This document shows positions 14,931-22,815 of a stretch of 35,516 nt of DNA, one piece after another. The translations under genes and the position numbers were made by a program. Position 1 is the first letter of the stretch, and each line of letters starts with the position of its first letter. Under the pieces are notes generated by a model. The model had not been told where the DNA came from, ran no database searches, and worked only from the letters and a program-made list of their open reading frames with translations. Origin of the DNA: Sphingomonas hankookensis. Its GTDB lineage: Bacteria > Pseudomonadota > Alphaproteobacteria > Sphingomonadales > Sphingomonadaceae. The stretch covers positions 1 to 35,516 of the forward strand of contig NZ_JAKREV010000012.1 in NCBI RefSeq assembly GCF_022664465.1, written 5' to 3'.

Positions 14931-16562
14931 ATGATCAAAGTCGACAAGAACCACTTTCTGCGTGCGGCGCTGGAGATCGGCCAGAGTGGAGAGAATGACA
15001 CGTTGCCCTACGAGGTCGACGCGGCGTTCGTTAAAGACAGGGCAGACGAGCTTTCGGACATCTGCCTTGCGCTGTTTCAAGACGTGGAACGCGGAGCCGT
15101 CGGCAGACCCGTGGAGTTCATGAACGGCCTGAACATTTCGTCCGAACGGCTTCTCGTCCCTTCGGGGTCGCATGGCTTCCGCATCACAGCCAAGATACAT
15201 CCGTTCTGGAACCTGTATCTCAATGGCCTTGGACTTGCGATCGCGGAGGCGAACGAAGTCAACAGAAGTCAGCGCGTCCACTCCTATCGGCTGGGTGGAG
15301 ACAATGCGGACTTCTTCGACCGAACGCGATCATGGCGTGCGTACAAGCAGGCGACCTTGGGCGAGAAGGTGCTGGAGGAGCAGCACGCCGTCGTCGTACA
15401 AACGGATATTGCGAGCTTCTACGGACACATCTACCACCACAGGTTGGAGAACGTGATCAGGGATCTGGCAGCGGCCGGCTCGACAATCTCCCTGCAGATT
15501 GACCGCATGCTAAACAAGCTGGCGGCGGGCCGTTCGTTTGGCCTGCCGGTCGGCGGTCAATGCGCGCGCGTGCTCGCGGAAGTCATGATGACGCCGATCG
15601 ACCAATCTTTGTCAGATGCCGGTATCGTATGGCATCGCTACGTCGATGACTTCACGTTGATCTGCGCCTCGCAGCAGGATGCTTACAAGGCACTCTCCGT
15701 GCTCTCCCACGCCCTCGCGGATTACGGGTTATCGCTAAACCGAAGCAAGACGACCTTCCTCAGTGGAAAGCACTACAAGGACTTCATCGCGGTTCAGCTG
15801 GGGGAGGGTGACGACGCCAGTTCCGCCCTGCGGGAGATGGACCTGCACTTCGATCCCTACTCGGATAATGCGAGAGCGGAATACGAGAAGCTGAAAGCGT
15901 CCTTCGATCAGATCGACATCTCGTTTCTGCTGGGTCTTGAGATGGAGAAGTCGCAGCCAGATGCCTTCGTACTCGCTCAAATCGGCCGTGCTCTCAAGTT
16001 TCAGGATCCCAAGACCGCCGAGCAGCTATGCGCAACCCTTTTGGATCCGAGGAATCTCGATGCCTTTAGGGCCTCTTGGTCCAAGATCATGCGGGGAGTT
16101 TACGCGGTCCGATCCAATTCGGAGTTCGGCGCGATCCACGGCGCCCTGGACGTGCTGCTGGACCGAGTGCCGCCGGCGGCCTCGCATCTCCTCGTCCCGG
16201 AGGCCAACCTGCTACACTTTCTGCGCACCATCCGCTTCGTGAGAACCGAGGCGCGTGGGGCCTTCGTGAGGCAGACCTACGACGGCACGTCGTCGTCGGC
16301 CGTCAAGCGGGCTTGCATCGACTGCTGGAGGCACTGGAAGGACCGCACGAGCTTCACACGGCTGCGCAACCAATGGACGGTTCTGGGCCCGGGGGAACAG
16401 CGTATGCTCTGGCTCGCCGCCGCGGCGTTCGGCGACGAGGGCTTCAAGGCGAAACAGCAGTTGCAGGGATCTCTACAGCAATCCTGGAAGCTGGGCATCG
16501 AGAGGGATACGGCGCCGAACTTCGCCGCTTGTTACGAAAGCTGGGTCCGCGATGCCAACTAG
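14931..16562 (+). CDS. Reverse transcriptase, defence-associated (UG/DRT-like) type
   Basis: The 543-residue protein carries the RT palm: VVVQTDIASFYGHI (D159), GLPVGGQCARVLAE (204-217, the RT4 block), YVDD (237-240, two catalytic Asp) and LNRSKT (269-274). There is no group II intron maturase or HNH domain and no retron-type architecture. A long alpha-helical C-terminal half (about 300-543) is typical of the unknown-group/Abi RTs that act in anti-phage defence. The ATG at 14931 follows a hairpin. The stop overlaps the ATG of a PD-(D/E)XK nuclease gene, so the two are coupled. Which UG/DRT clade it belongs to cannot be settled by eye. Confidence 0.9.
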   Translation: MIKVDKNHFLRAALEIGQSGENDTLPYEVDAAFVKDRADELSDICLALFQDVERGAVGRPVEFMNGLNISSERLLVPSGSHGFRITAKIHPFWNLYLNGLGLAIAEANEVNRSQRVHSYRLGGDNADFFDRTRSWRAYKQATLGEKVLEEQHAVVVQTDIASFYGHIYHHRLENVIRDLAAAGSTISLQIDRMLNKLAAGRSFGLPVGGQCARVLAEVMMTPIDQSLSDAGIVWHRYVDDFTLICASQQDAYKALSVLSHALADYGLSLNRSKTTFLSGKHYKDFIAVQLGEGDDASSALREMDLHFDPYSDNARAEYEKLKASFDQIDISFLLGLEMEKSQPDAFVLAQIGRALKFQDPKTAEQLCATLLDPRNLDAFRASWSKIMRGVYAVRSNSEFGAIHGALDVLLDRVPPAASHLLVPEANLLHFLRTIRFVRTEARGAFVRQTYDGTSSSAVKRACIDCWRHWKDRTSFTRLRNQWTVLGPGEQRMLWLAAAAFGDEGFKAKQQLQGSLQQSWKLGIERDTAPNFAACYESWVRDAN

Positions 16563-17304
16563 TCGCCTTCCGAGAAAGGATCCGCGGACCGTCGCCCGCG
16601 ATATACCCGGAGTCCTCGACGTGCTATTTCCAAGGCTCACCGGTGGACTAGTCAGTTCGCTGAATGGGAGGATGTTCACGTTCGAGGGCATCGAACCGGT
16701 CCCTCAGGCGCTAATCGAGAAGAGCCAGCTTCAAAACGCGATGGTCTTCCAACTCTCGGTCGCCCGAGCCGAGGAGTTGCTGCGGGGTGACGAGTTTCCG
16801 GACTGGGACGAATGCCTCAGGACCGCGGCCCAGCGTCAGAGGCATCATTACGACGCGAGGATACCGGACGCTCTAGAGCTATGGGACACCGAGATCGCCG
16901 AGCACGCTGCGCGAAACCTCGTCGCTATGCTTGCCAGCGTGCAGGCGCAACGTCCGGGCGCCGTCTTGGAGCACGCTCCGCTTATCCCGGGTCTAGGATG
17001 GGTCGCGTCGGGAAACGGCGACTTTGCGCTCGGCGCGACGCTCATCGAGATTAAACACACCGATCGGAACTTCGGCTCGGGCGATCTCCGACAGGTCCTG
17101 ATGTATTGGCTTTTAAAGTACGCTCGGTCGATTGAGACTCAGGGGGACGTCTGGTCCGAGGTTCTGCTTCTCAACCCCCGACGAAACGCGGCCTTGCTCG
17201 TCGACTACGAATATCTGCTTCGGTCGGCCTCCGCCCACAGTAACAGGGTGGAACTCGTCGAACTTTTGCGCTCGGCGTTGTCTCAAGAGGGCGATCGCAG
17301 ATAA
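16552..17304 (+). CDS. PD-(D/E)XK-type nuclease partner of the RT
   Basis: The 250-residue protein has a PD-(D/E)XK core at about 140-195: D157 in GNGDFALG, then E166 and K168 in TLIEIKHTD, and Q181 in the following helix (DLRQVLMYWLLKYA). An upstream acidic helix, WDTEIAEHAARNLVAML, supplies the family's helix-1 Glu. The ATG lies inside the last codons of the RT gene (11-base overlap), so it is translated with the RT. The N-terminal 100 residues are a separate unrecognised domain. By analogy with effector nucleases in defence operons it could cut phage or host DNA once triggered by the RT. That is inference. Confidence 0.78.
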   Translation: MPTSRLPRKDPRTVARDIPGVLDVLFPRLTGGLVSSLNGRMFTFEGIEPVPQALIEKSQLQNAMVFQLSVARAEELLRGDEFPDWDECLRTAAQRQRHHYDARIPDALELWDTEIAEHAARNLVAMLASVQAQRPGAVLEHAPLIPGLGWVASGNGDFALGATLIEIKHTDRNFGSGDLRQVLMYWLLKYARSIETQGDVWSEVLLLNPRRNAALLVDYEYLLRSASAHSNRVELVELLRSALSQEGDRR

Positions 17305-17312
17305 TCGGAGAC

Positions 17313-17489
17313 GTGAGAACGGAGGACCCGGCCATCCTCGACGAGTGCCGAGACGCGCTGGAGTAGATTCAAGCGGCCGCCGAGAGGCTCTACCTGGGCT
17401 TGAGCCTCGCCGAGCTAATCGCGTCAGGCAACCACCGCGACGCCGCTTGGCGGCAGAGCAGCCTAAATCCCGTGCGACAGGAGGCGTAG
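17313..17489 (+). pseudogene. Small third ORF of the RT operon, interrupted by an amber codon
   Basis: Nine bases after the nuclease stop, GTG at 17313 follows GGAG. The frame runs 58 codons to TAG at 17487, except for one in-frame TAG at 17364-17366 (codon 18). On both sides the peptide looks like a single amphipathic helical protein (ILDECRDALE, then IQAAAERLYLGLSLAELIA). The simplest reading is a CAG-to-TAG nonsense change in a small accessory gene. Alternatives are amber suppression or chance openness. The family is unknown. Confidence 0.45.
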
Positions 17490-17661
17490 GTGGCTGCGAT
17501 CCGGCTATTCCGATGGTGGCCACGGTGGCCAGCCGTGTCGCACTTCACGACCGTAAGCGTTCGGCCTGCTCTCAACGAGCTGAACGAACGGCTTCTAACG
17601 CTGACTGCCGCCCGAAAGCGGCTATGCCGCTTTCACCACTTTCGATCGTTGACGGATACTC

Positions 17662-17689
17662 CCATGACAAAAGTGTAGTTTTGTCATGA
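17662..17689. repeat. 11-6-11 inverted repeat, tyrosine-recombinase core-like site
   Basis: CCATGACAAAA, a six-base spacer GTGTAG, then TTTTGTCATGA. The inner ten bases of each arm are a perfect inverted repeat (17663-17672 and 17679-17688). Arms of about 11 bases around a six-base centre match the layout of XerCD/dif and other tyrosine-recombinase core sites. It lies 17 bases from the stop of the convergent membrane-protein gene. It could instead be a transcription terminator, but there is no T-run after the stem on either strand. Confidence 0.5.
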
Positions 17690-17705
17690 GGGTACTAGTT
17701 TGAAT

Positions 17706-18554
17706 TCAGCGACTTATCGCCCAGCTTAGCATGGTGGCTGCCGCGTCCTCGCGGCTCACTCGCGGCAGCAATATGCTGGTGCCGTCGGTCATGGTCATCA
17801 GCATATGGTCGGTTTCGCAGGTAAGGCGAATACCAGCTTCGCCGTTCGGCTTGTTGAGGCGCAAGCCGGTCGGGGTGGGGATGCCAATGTTCGTCTGGCC
17901 GGAAGCGTCGCCTTCGCGGACGGTCTTAGCAATCCACAGGGTAGCAGTGCGCCCGTCGACCTGGATAACCAAGCCTTCGACGGCGGCGAAACTACCTTCG
18001 CAGCGCCGCGACGCCGCCGTGCCGCGTTCAGCGGCGATCTGCGCCTGTTCAGTACGATATTGTTTGAGGAAGTCCGGTTGGTCGTTTTCGTCTGATCTTT
18101 CGGTATAGCTTTCCGGTTCAGCCTCTCCGGTCGGCGCGTAACCAGCATAGCTGGACAGTGGCCGAACAGGGGATGATGTAGTAGTGGTTGGGTCGGTAGC
18201 AGGCACGCGCTTTGCGGTCGCAACCCACCGTCCGTCACGATATTCGCTAGTTACCTGTACGGCGGTATCGCTGCTCGGCGAAGCCGTACGGCTCTTGTCC
18301 CAGTCCGCGACTGCAAACACACCAGCGAACAACAAGCAAATGCCGCCGACGCGTAGGACGGCGCGCTGATGGCTTTCCCGTCGTAGCAGCCGATCCAACT
18401 CGAAGTCGCGTTGAACCTCGCGGCGAATACGCTCATCGGCATCGCCAGACGCGTGATAGTGGTAATGACTGGTTTGCCCATTGCGGCGGTCGGCATCGGC
18501 GCCGTCGCTGCCGTTCGACGAACGGCGCGGCTCTTCAGGCGGCAAGATATGCAT
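17706..18554 (-). CDS. Single-pass membrane protein of unknown function
   Basis: The 282-residue protein has an N-terminal cytoplasmic region rich in Arg, Asp and His (SHYHYHASGDADERIRREV), one transmembrane helix at about 67-85 (VLRVGGICLLFAGVFAVAD), a Ser/Thr/Pro-rich linker, and a C-terminal globular domain with two cysteines (RRCEGSF, RLTCETD). The topology suggests the C-terminal domain is periplasmic. No family is recognised. GGAG lies nine bases before the ATG. It follows an exported protein on the same strand, suggesting a shared envelope role within the plasmid-like block. Confidence 0.72.
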   Translation of the reverse strand: MHILPPEEPRRSSNGSDGADADRRNGQTSHYHYHASGDADERIRREVQRDFELDRLLRRESHQRAVLRVGGICLLFAGVFAVADWDKSRTASPSSDTAVQVTSEYRDGRWVATAKRVPATDPTTTTSSPVRPLSSYAGYAPTGEAEPESYTERSDENDQPDFLKQYRTEQAQIAAERGTAASRRCEGSFAAVEGLVIQVDGRTATLWIAKTVREGDASGQTNIGIPTPTGLRLNKPNGEAGIRLTCETDHMLMTMTDGTSILLPRVSREDAAATMLSWAISR

Positions 18555-18619
18555 GTCGGGTAGCTCCGTGCTGAATTGGGGGTAGGGGCAGGGGGGCGTC
18601 GCGGCCCCATCCGCGCTAG

Positions 18620-19438
18620 CTAGTAGCGCCGGCCGTTGGCGTACTGGCAGTAGGGTGGACCCATCTGCACATTCCCGTCCCGGCCGCGTGGCACGATCCA
18701 GATCCCGCCATTGGCTGCGCAGGTGCGTTGGCCGCGCTGCCGGGTCTGTTCGCTACGTTCCAGCAAGTTCAGCAACTGCCCCGCCTGGGCACGAGCGCGT
18801 CGCTGTTGTTCGGCATATTCGGCGGGGTGGGTGCGGATCCATTCGGCACGGGTGGCCGCTGCCTGCGCGGCTGCAATCTCCGCTTGCGCTGCTGCCCGCT
18901 CGTCTTGTTGTTCTCGTAGGTCCGTAACCGCCCGGGAGAGATACGGACGGACCTGCTCGCGCAGCATGTCAATGCCGGAACCGTTGGTGTTACCGATGGA
19001 GTCGACAGTCCAGTCGCGACCACGCTGGACCAGGACCAATCCCATTTCCTGCTCCGCGTGCGAAGCGTTGCCTTTTGCGACGATGGCGGGTGGAAGACGC
19101 ATTCTCACCAGGAAGTTGCAGACGCCCTGTCCTCCTTGGCGCTCTTCGGTCCATCCACCATAGGTTAGTGCTACCTCAGCTGGCGCCATGATCTGACGCG
19201 CCAATAGTTGATCCCGCGACGGGCGAGTGGCGCGGTCGTCGTGACCAACATCGTCGCCGGCAGCGCTAGCGACAAACAGCGCTGGGTCGGCCAAGCGTTC
19301 ACATGTCGCTTTCATCCGTTTGGATTCTAGCCGTTTGCCGACGACGTTTGCGGCAATATCGAGAAGTGACTGCGCTTGTGCCGGCACGGCCGCCAGCATG
19401 GCAACTGCACTGAAGCCTACAGCAATGGTCTTGATCAT
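18620..19438 (-). CDS. Exported protein of unknown function with helical C-terminus
   Basis: The start is placed at ATG 19438 because it is preceded by GAGGGG six bases upstream and begins with a textbook signal peptide (MIKTIAVGFSAVAMLAAVPAQAQS, cleavage after AQA). The frame is open further upstream but that extension has no such features. The mature protein is about 250 residues. It has a Cys-containing N-terminal part (MKATCERLAD), a central beta-like region with GVCNFLVRM, a long charged helix (about 180-245), and a C-terminal Cys pair in QRTCAANGGIWIVPRG and GPPYCQYANG. The family is unknown. It is periplasmic by inference. Confidence 0.75.
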   Translation of the reverse strand: MIKTIAVGFSAVAMLAAVPAQAQSLLDIAANVVGKRLESKRMKATCERLADPALFVASAAGDDVGHDDRATRPSRDQLLARQIMAPAEVALTYGGWTEERQGGQGVCNFLVRMRLPPAIVAKGNASHAEQEMGLVLVQRGRDWTVDSIGNTNGSGIDMLREQVRPYLSRAVTDLREQQDERAAAQAEIAAAQAAATRAEWIRTHPAEYAEQQRRARAQAGQLLNLLERSEQTRQRGQRTCAANGGIWIVPRGRDGNVQMGPPYCQYANGRRY

Positions 19439-19740
19439 CTGCCACCCCTCATGCGGGGTGACCACAGCGTGACTTCGTAGCCGTCGCGCACCCCTATGTC
19501 CTCTCGGGGCGCGGCCGAAGCCGGATGTTGGAAACCTGACGAACGTACAGGCGCATGCGCCTTTATCGACCGAAGCCGACTGGACATGCGCGCATGCCAC
19601 CCGGCCTCGAATTGCTTCGCGACCGAGTCCGTTCGTTGAGGTTTCCACGCCCCGCGCTGCGGCTTTCACGCAGCGCAACACGGGTGGTAGGCGGCTGGCG
19701 ATGCCAGAGCAAGCACCAGCCGTTGCTGATAGCGCGACGA
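19439..19740. other. Intergenic gap within the minus-strand gene row
   Basis: About 300 bases separate the peptidase-like gene from the exported-protein gene. The only open minus-strand frame is the unneeded upstream extension of the exported protein. A promoter for the two envelope genes may lie here, but no convincing -35/-10 pair was picked out. Confidence 0.35.
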
Positions 19741-20289
19741 TCATGCCATCACCCGCAGCGTGACCAGCGACGTGGCGACGATCCGGTGGCGGCAGGACAT
19801 CGCAGCCGTGCCGCAGGTCGCCTTGTCCAACCAACGCAGGCCGGTGCTGTCATGCAGGATGAAGCGTCGCGCAGTATGGGCGCTGATGACGCTGTAGTGG
19901 TTCAACGCACCGAGCAGCTGAACCAGCGCGACCGCATCGCCGTCGACCGCCGTCTCGATTGCCTGGCGCAGTTGCGTCCAGCCGACTTCGGGATGACGAA
20001 CGAACGGTCGCCGGACGTCGAGCGTCAACGACTGGCGCCGTTCGACATCCGCGGCCATCGCGCGGATGGTGTCGAACCACAGCTGCGGCTTGATGCCGTG
20101 GCGGACGATTTCCCCCAGCGCATCGTGCGCCTCGACGAACCGCAGGCCGCAAGCGAACAGCTGCTGGCAGCGTTTGCGGCCCAGCGGTTTGCCACGGGCG
20201 GTCAACAGCGTCAGTGCGTTGACCGCCGAGTACAACCCGCACAGCCCGTCCAGCTGGCCCTGACGATATGGGTCCTGTGCCATCACCAT
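19741..20289 (-). CDS. Papain-like (C39-type) cysteine peptidase-like protein
   Basis: The 182-residue protein has C17 in QGQLDGLCGLYSAVNAL, a strong match to the nucleophile region of papain-like peptidases of C39 type (Gln oxyanion residue before, Cys at the helix start). H131 in LNHYSVISAH and D147 in LHDSTGL complete a plausible triad. There is no signal peptide, ABC transporter or bacteriocin leader nearby, so it is a stand-alone cytoplasmic enzyme. It overlaps the upstream DUF3768 gene by seven bases (ATG 20289; a second in-frame ATG at 20283), so the two are coupled. The substrate is unknown. Confidence 0.7.
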   Translation of the reverse strand: MVMAQDPYRQGQLDGLCGLYSAVNALTLLTARGKPLGRKRCQQLFACGLRFVEAHDALGEIVRHGIKPQLWFDTIRAMAADVERRQSLTLDVRRPFVRHPEVGWTQLRQAIETAVDGDAVALVQLLGALNHYSVISAHTARRFILHDSTGLRWLDKATCGTAAMSCRHRIVATSLVTLRVMA

Positions 20290-20648
20290 TCCGACGCCAG
20301 CAGGATGGTTAGGACCCGAAGCGTGACCTTGGGGTCGGTAGGGTCGGGGGAGGCATAGCGCTGGTCGCGGTCGTAATAGTCGATCTTCCAGAACAGCTTT
20401 TGGCCGGCATAGTCGAACGCCCCAAAGTCATGTTCGCCATACGGGTCATTGTCGCCGTCGAACTGGTCGAAGTCGCGGACGGCACGCAGGATCTGCACGA
20501 TGTCGTTCTGCGGAAAGGACGATACTCCGGAGGTCAGGTGCAGCCGACCGCCGATGGCGCTGCGGCGAAGCTTGTCGTTCAAGGTAGCGATCTGCTGGGC
20601 GCGCAACTGCACGGTCGCAAGACATGCGTCATCATCACGTCCCGTCAT
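20283..20648 (-). CDS. DUF3768 family protein
   Basis: The 121-residue protein has the DUF3768 signature: NDPYGEHDFGAFDYAGQKLF, then WKIDYYDRD and a C-terminal DPTDPKVTLRVLTILLASEW. The family is small, cytoplasmic and of unknown function. I know it mainly from plasmids and integrative elements of alphaproteobacteria. The ATG at 20648 has GGAG nine bases upstream. It is followed by the peptidase-like gene with a seven-base overlap, so it may be regulator, adaptor or substrate of that enzyme. Confidence 0.88.
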   Translation of the reverse strand: MTGRDDDACLATVQLRAQQIATLNDKLRRSAIGGRLHLTSGVSSFPQNDIVQILRAVRDFDQFDGDNDPYGEHDFGAFDYAGQKLFWKIDYYDRDQRYASPDPTDPKVTLRVLTILLASEW

Positions 20649-20692
20649 GGGCGTGGGTCTCCTGTTCTAATGATGGATGGGGTAGGGTGGGG

Positions 20693-21271
20693 TTAGACCA
20701 GCCGGACGAGCGCACGCTGGGCGTCGCGGTCGCCTTCGATATAGCGCTCGGTCGTGGTCAGGCTGCGGTGTCCGGCAAGTTCCTGGACGTCGCGCAGCGA
20801 ACCGCCGGCTTGGGCCAGCAGGCGGGCAGTACGGGTGATGAAGGTTCGTCGGCCGGAGTGCGAGGAACAGCCATCCAGCGACAGCGCCTGGTACATGCCG
20901 GCAAACCAGTTAACGATGCTACGCGGGTGCATATGTCGTCCGCGTTCCGACAGGATGACCGGTCCGTCGCGGGGGCTGCCGCAGCTGCGGTGCCACGCGA
21001 CCAGAGCCCGGTGCAGATCAGGATTGATGGGAATACGCCGCCCCGACCCCTTTTTGGCGATCTTGGCCGAAACGGCGATGTGGGTATCGACCTTTCCGGA
21101 AGGTCCCAACACCATGGTCCAGGACAGGCCAGCAATCTCGCCGGCGCGTAATCCGGCCTTGAAGCTCAGCAGAATGAGGACGGTATCGCGTTTGGCGTAG
21201 CGGTTGGCGCGCACGTGCTGCAGCAGGCGGCGCACGTCCGCTGCCTCCAGCACCCGGGCGGGTGTCGGCAT
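20693..21271 (-). CDS. Minimal tyrosine recombinase (XerC/D-like catalytic domain only)
   Basis: The 192-residue recombinase has all catalytic residues: R42 in KAGLRAGEIAGL, a Lys in the KIAKKGSGR hairpin, H138 and R141 in HSGRRTF, H168 in LAGHRSL, and nucleophile Y177 in TERYIEG. The usual core-binding N-terminal domain is absent, as in short plasmid and ICE recombinases. The ATG at 21271 (MPTPARVLEAAD) has GGAG eight bases upstream. The frame continues 14 codons further up. It probably resolves multimers or moves a local element. The dif-shaped site at 17662-17689 is a candidate substrate. Confidence 0.9.
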   Translation of the reverse strand: MPTPARVLEAADVRRLLQHVRANRYAKRDTVLILLSFKAGLRAGEIAGLSWTMVLGPSGKVDTHIAVSAKIAKKGSGRRIPINPDLHRALVAWHRSCGSPRDGPVILSERGRHMHPRSIVNWFAGMYQALSLDGCSSHSGRRTFITRTARLLAQAGGSLRDVQELAGHRSLTTTERYIEGDRDAQRALVRLV

Positions 21272-21315
21272 AATGGGTCTCCGATGTCCAGGGAACAGCA
21301 GTATAGCTACCACTG

Positions 21316-21336
21316 TAGTGTAGTACTAACACACTA
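21316..21336. promoter_or_regulatory. Inverted repeat upstream of the recombinase gene
   Basis: TAGTGT (21316-21321) and ACACTA (21331-21336) flank AGTACTAAC in an AT-rich patch about 45 bases upstream of the recombinase start. It may be an operator or promoter element. The match is short and no binding protein can be assigned. Confidence 0.3.
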
Positions 21337-21603
21337 AATGCAAAAAGGCAAGGATACGTCGTGAAAATCGTCGCTAGCTACCAGCATAGGTACTGCGTTA
21401 CCGTCGACCGGCAGGGTCATAGTAAGCAATAGCCTGTCGCTAGATCTGATCCCTATAACGGGCGTCGAATACTAAGCGGGTGCGATCATATTTAGACTCG
21501 TAGTAGTACGCTAACCGCCACAGAACATTAACTAAGCCGCCGTAAAACGGTCTACGTCCGGCGCGCTAGACAGCGGTGCAGAAAACTTCCAAAGGAGCGC
21601 GAC
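21337..21603. other. Intergenic gap between recombinase and small coiled-coil gene
   Basis: About 270 bases without an open frame of note. It contains several short AT-rich tracts and the divergent promoters that must serve the recombinase gene and the plus-strand pair. No iteron array or repeat cluster was seen. Confidence 0.35.
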
Positions 21604-21801
21604 ATGCTTAGAACCAGAATGAAGCGTCTCGCTGACCGAGGTGAGCGGACCGAGCAGCGTCTCAAACAGATCGAAGCTGCGATTGTCGCACTCGGCAATG
21701 ACGACCTCCTCGATCTTGCTGATATTTTTGAGGCGAAGCCTGACAATCCGCTTCGGCAGATCGCGCAGACCGAAATGGCGAAGCGTGCGCTTCACCTGTA
21801 G
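21604..21801 (+). CDS. Small coiled-coil protein of unknown function
   Basis: A 65-residue, almost wholly helical protein (RMKRLADRGERTEQRLKQIE, then AAIVALGNDDLLDLADIFEA). AAAGGAG lies seven bases before the ATG, the best ribosome site in this part of the window, so it is very probably translated. It sits 80 bases before the MucR-like gene on the same strand and may share its transcript. No family is recognised. Confidence 0.65.
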   Translation: MLRTRMKRLADRGERTEQRLKQIEAAIVALGNDDLLDLADIFEAKPDNPLRQIAQTEMAKRALHL

Positions 21802-21884
21802 CTGGCAGAGATCGCCTACCTATACGGAAGAACTGTTCGGACGCGCGTCCGTTTGTTTCCAACATTTACCACGAGCAAAATTTG

Positions 21885-22325
21885 ATGACTGATACGATTA
21901 GCACGATCGAACTCGCCACCGACCTGACGGTGGCGTGGCTTGAAAACTCCAACACCCGAGCCACCGTCGCCGACGTACCGGCGTTTCTGCAGGCGATGCA
22001 CGATACCCTTACCGCGCTCGCGGCACCTATTCAGATCGACGCAGATCCCGCAACGAACGCCGAGCAGCACACGCCGGCCGTCTCCGTGCGCAAGTCGCTG
22101 GCATCGCCCGACCACATCATCTCAATGATCGATGGTAAGCCCTACCGTACGCTGCGGCGTCACCTGTCAGGTCACGGTTTAACGCCCGAAGACTACCGCA
22201 AGCGCTATGGTCTGAAGGACGACTATCCCATGGTCGCACCGAGTTACAGCGAGAGCCGCCGCGCGATGGCGAAGACGATTGGTCTGGGACGCAAGCCTCG
22301 TTCGACCGGCACCGAGAAGGGCTAA
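21885..22325 (+). CDS. mucR: Ros/MucR-family transcriptional regulator lacking the zinc cysteine
   Basis: The 146-residue regulator matches Ros/MucR along its C-terminal two thirds: a KPYRTLRRHLSGHGLTPEDY block, then RYGLKDDYPMVAPSYSESRR and the basic tail AKTIGLGRKPR. The position where zinc-binding members have cysteine reads IISMIDGKPY, so no Cys ligand is present. Relatives lacking one or more ligands are known. MucR proteins are H-NS-like silencers and regulators of exopolysaccharide, plasmid and cell-cycle genes in alphaproteobacteria. The start is ATG 21885; TTG one codon earlier is unnecessary. It may silence this acquired block. Confidence 0.9.
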   Translation: MTDTISTIELATDLTVAWLENSNTRATVADVPAFLQAMHDTLTALAAPIQIDADPATNAEQHTPAVSVRKSLASPDHIISMIDGKPYRTLRRHLSGHGLTPEDYRKRYGLKDDYPMVAPSYSESRRAMAKTIGLGRKPRSTGTEKG

Positions 22326-22815
22326 AGGCAATGGTATCGGCTGTCGTTCTGTCGCCGACGGCCGATGCGAGCGGGTCAAAATCGTACGGTTCGATCTCTT
22401 GTCCACCATGCAGCCGTTGGAATGCTGTTGCAGCTTATGTTGCTTCCCATCCTCCGTAAGGCAGCGGCGCGCGCGCGATCTTCGGTGAATTTTTTGGTGG
22501 GAAAGCGGAACGGCCGGTTTCGGGCGACAAATCGGGATAAGCGGCCGTTCGTTCAGTTGAAGTACAGCGGCAGTTAAGCGCCCCATAATCGCCCGTTGCG
22601 CCTGCCAGCCACTCATCCCGAAACCGGTCGTTCGTTCACCTTGCTCGCGGCGCGTGTGGCAATGGCTAAGATTAAGGACTTTGCTGCCTGGCTGCTTTGG
22701 ATGCCGACGCGGCCGAAGCTGTCATCCCCCTTATGCAACAGCATAGGCAAAAAACGTTGCAAGCGAATCAGTTCAACTTCGGTATCCTGAAAGCTCCAAC
22801 AAACGGGGGGAGGGC
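22326..22815. other. Intergenic region with dispersed GGTCGTTCGTTCA-like motifs
   Basis: About 490 bases without a supported gene. Short related strings occur at about 22538-22556 (AAGCGGCCGTTCGTTCAG) and 22621-22639 (AACCGGTCGTTCGTTCAC), with GAAAGCGGAACGGCCGG near 22500. These resemble the intergenic repeat copies near 9200, 9440 and 14420. Confidence 0.45.

Noticed and set aside
17662..17689. Reading the inverted repeat as a simple intrinsic terminator
   Set aside because: The AT-rich stem has no trailing T-run on either strand. It is kept as an inverted repeat, with terminator as an alternative.
19439..19834. 132-residue N-terminal extension of the exported protein
   Set aside because: The signal peptide and GAGGGG ribosome site mark the start at 19438. 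The extension is antisense-like filler.
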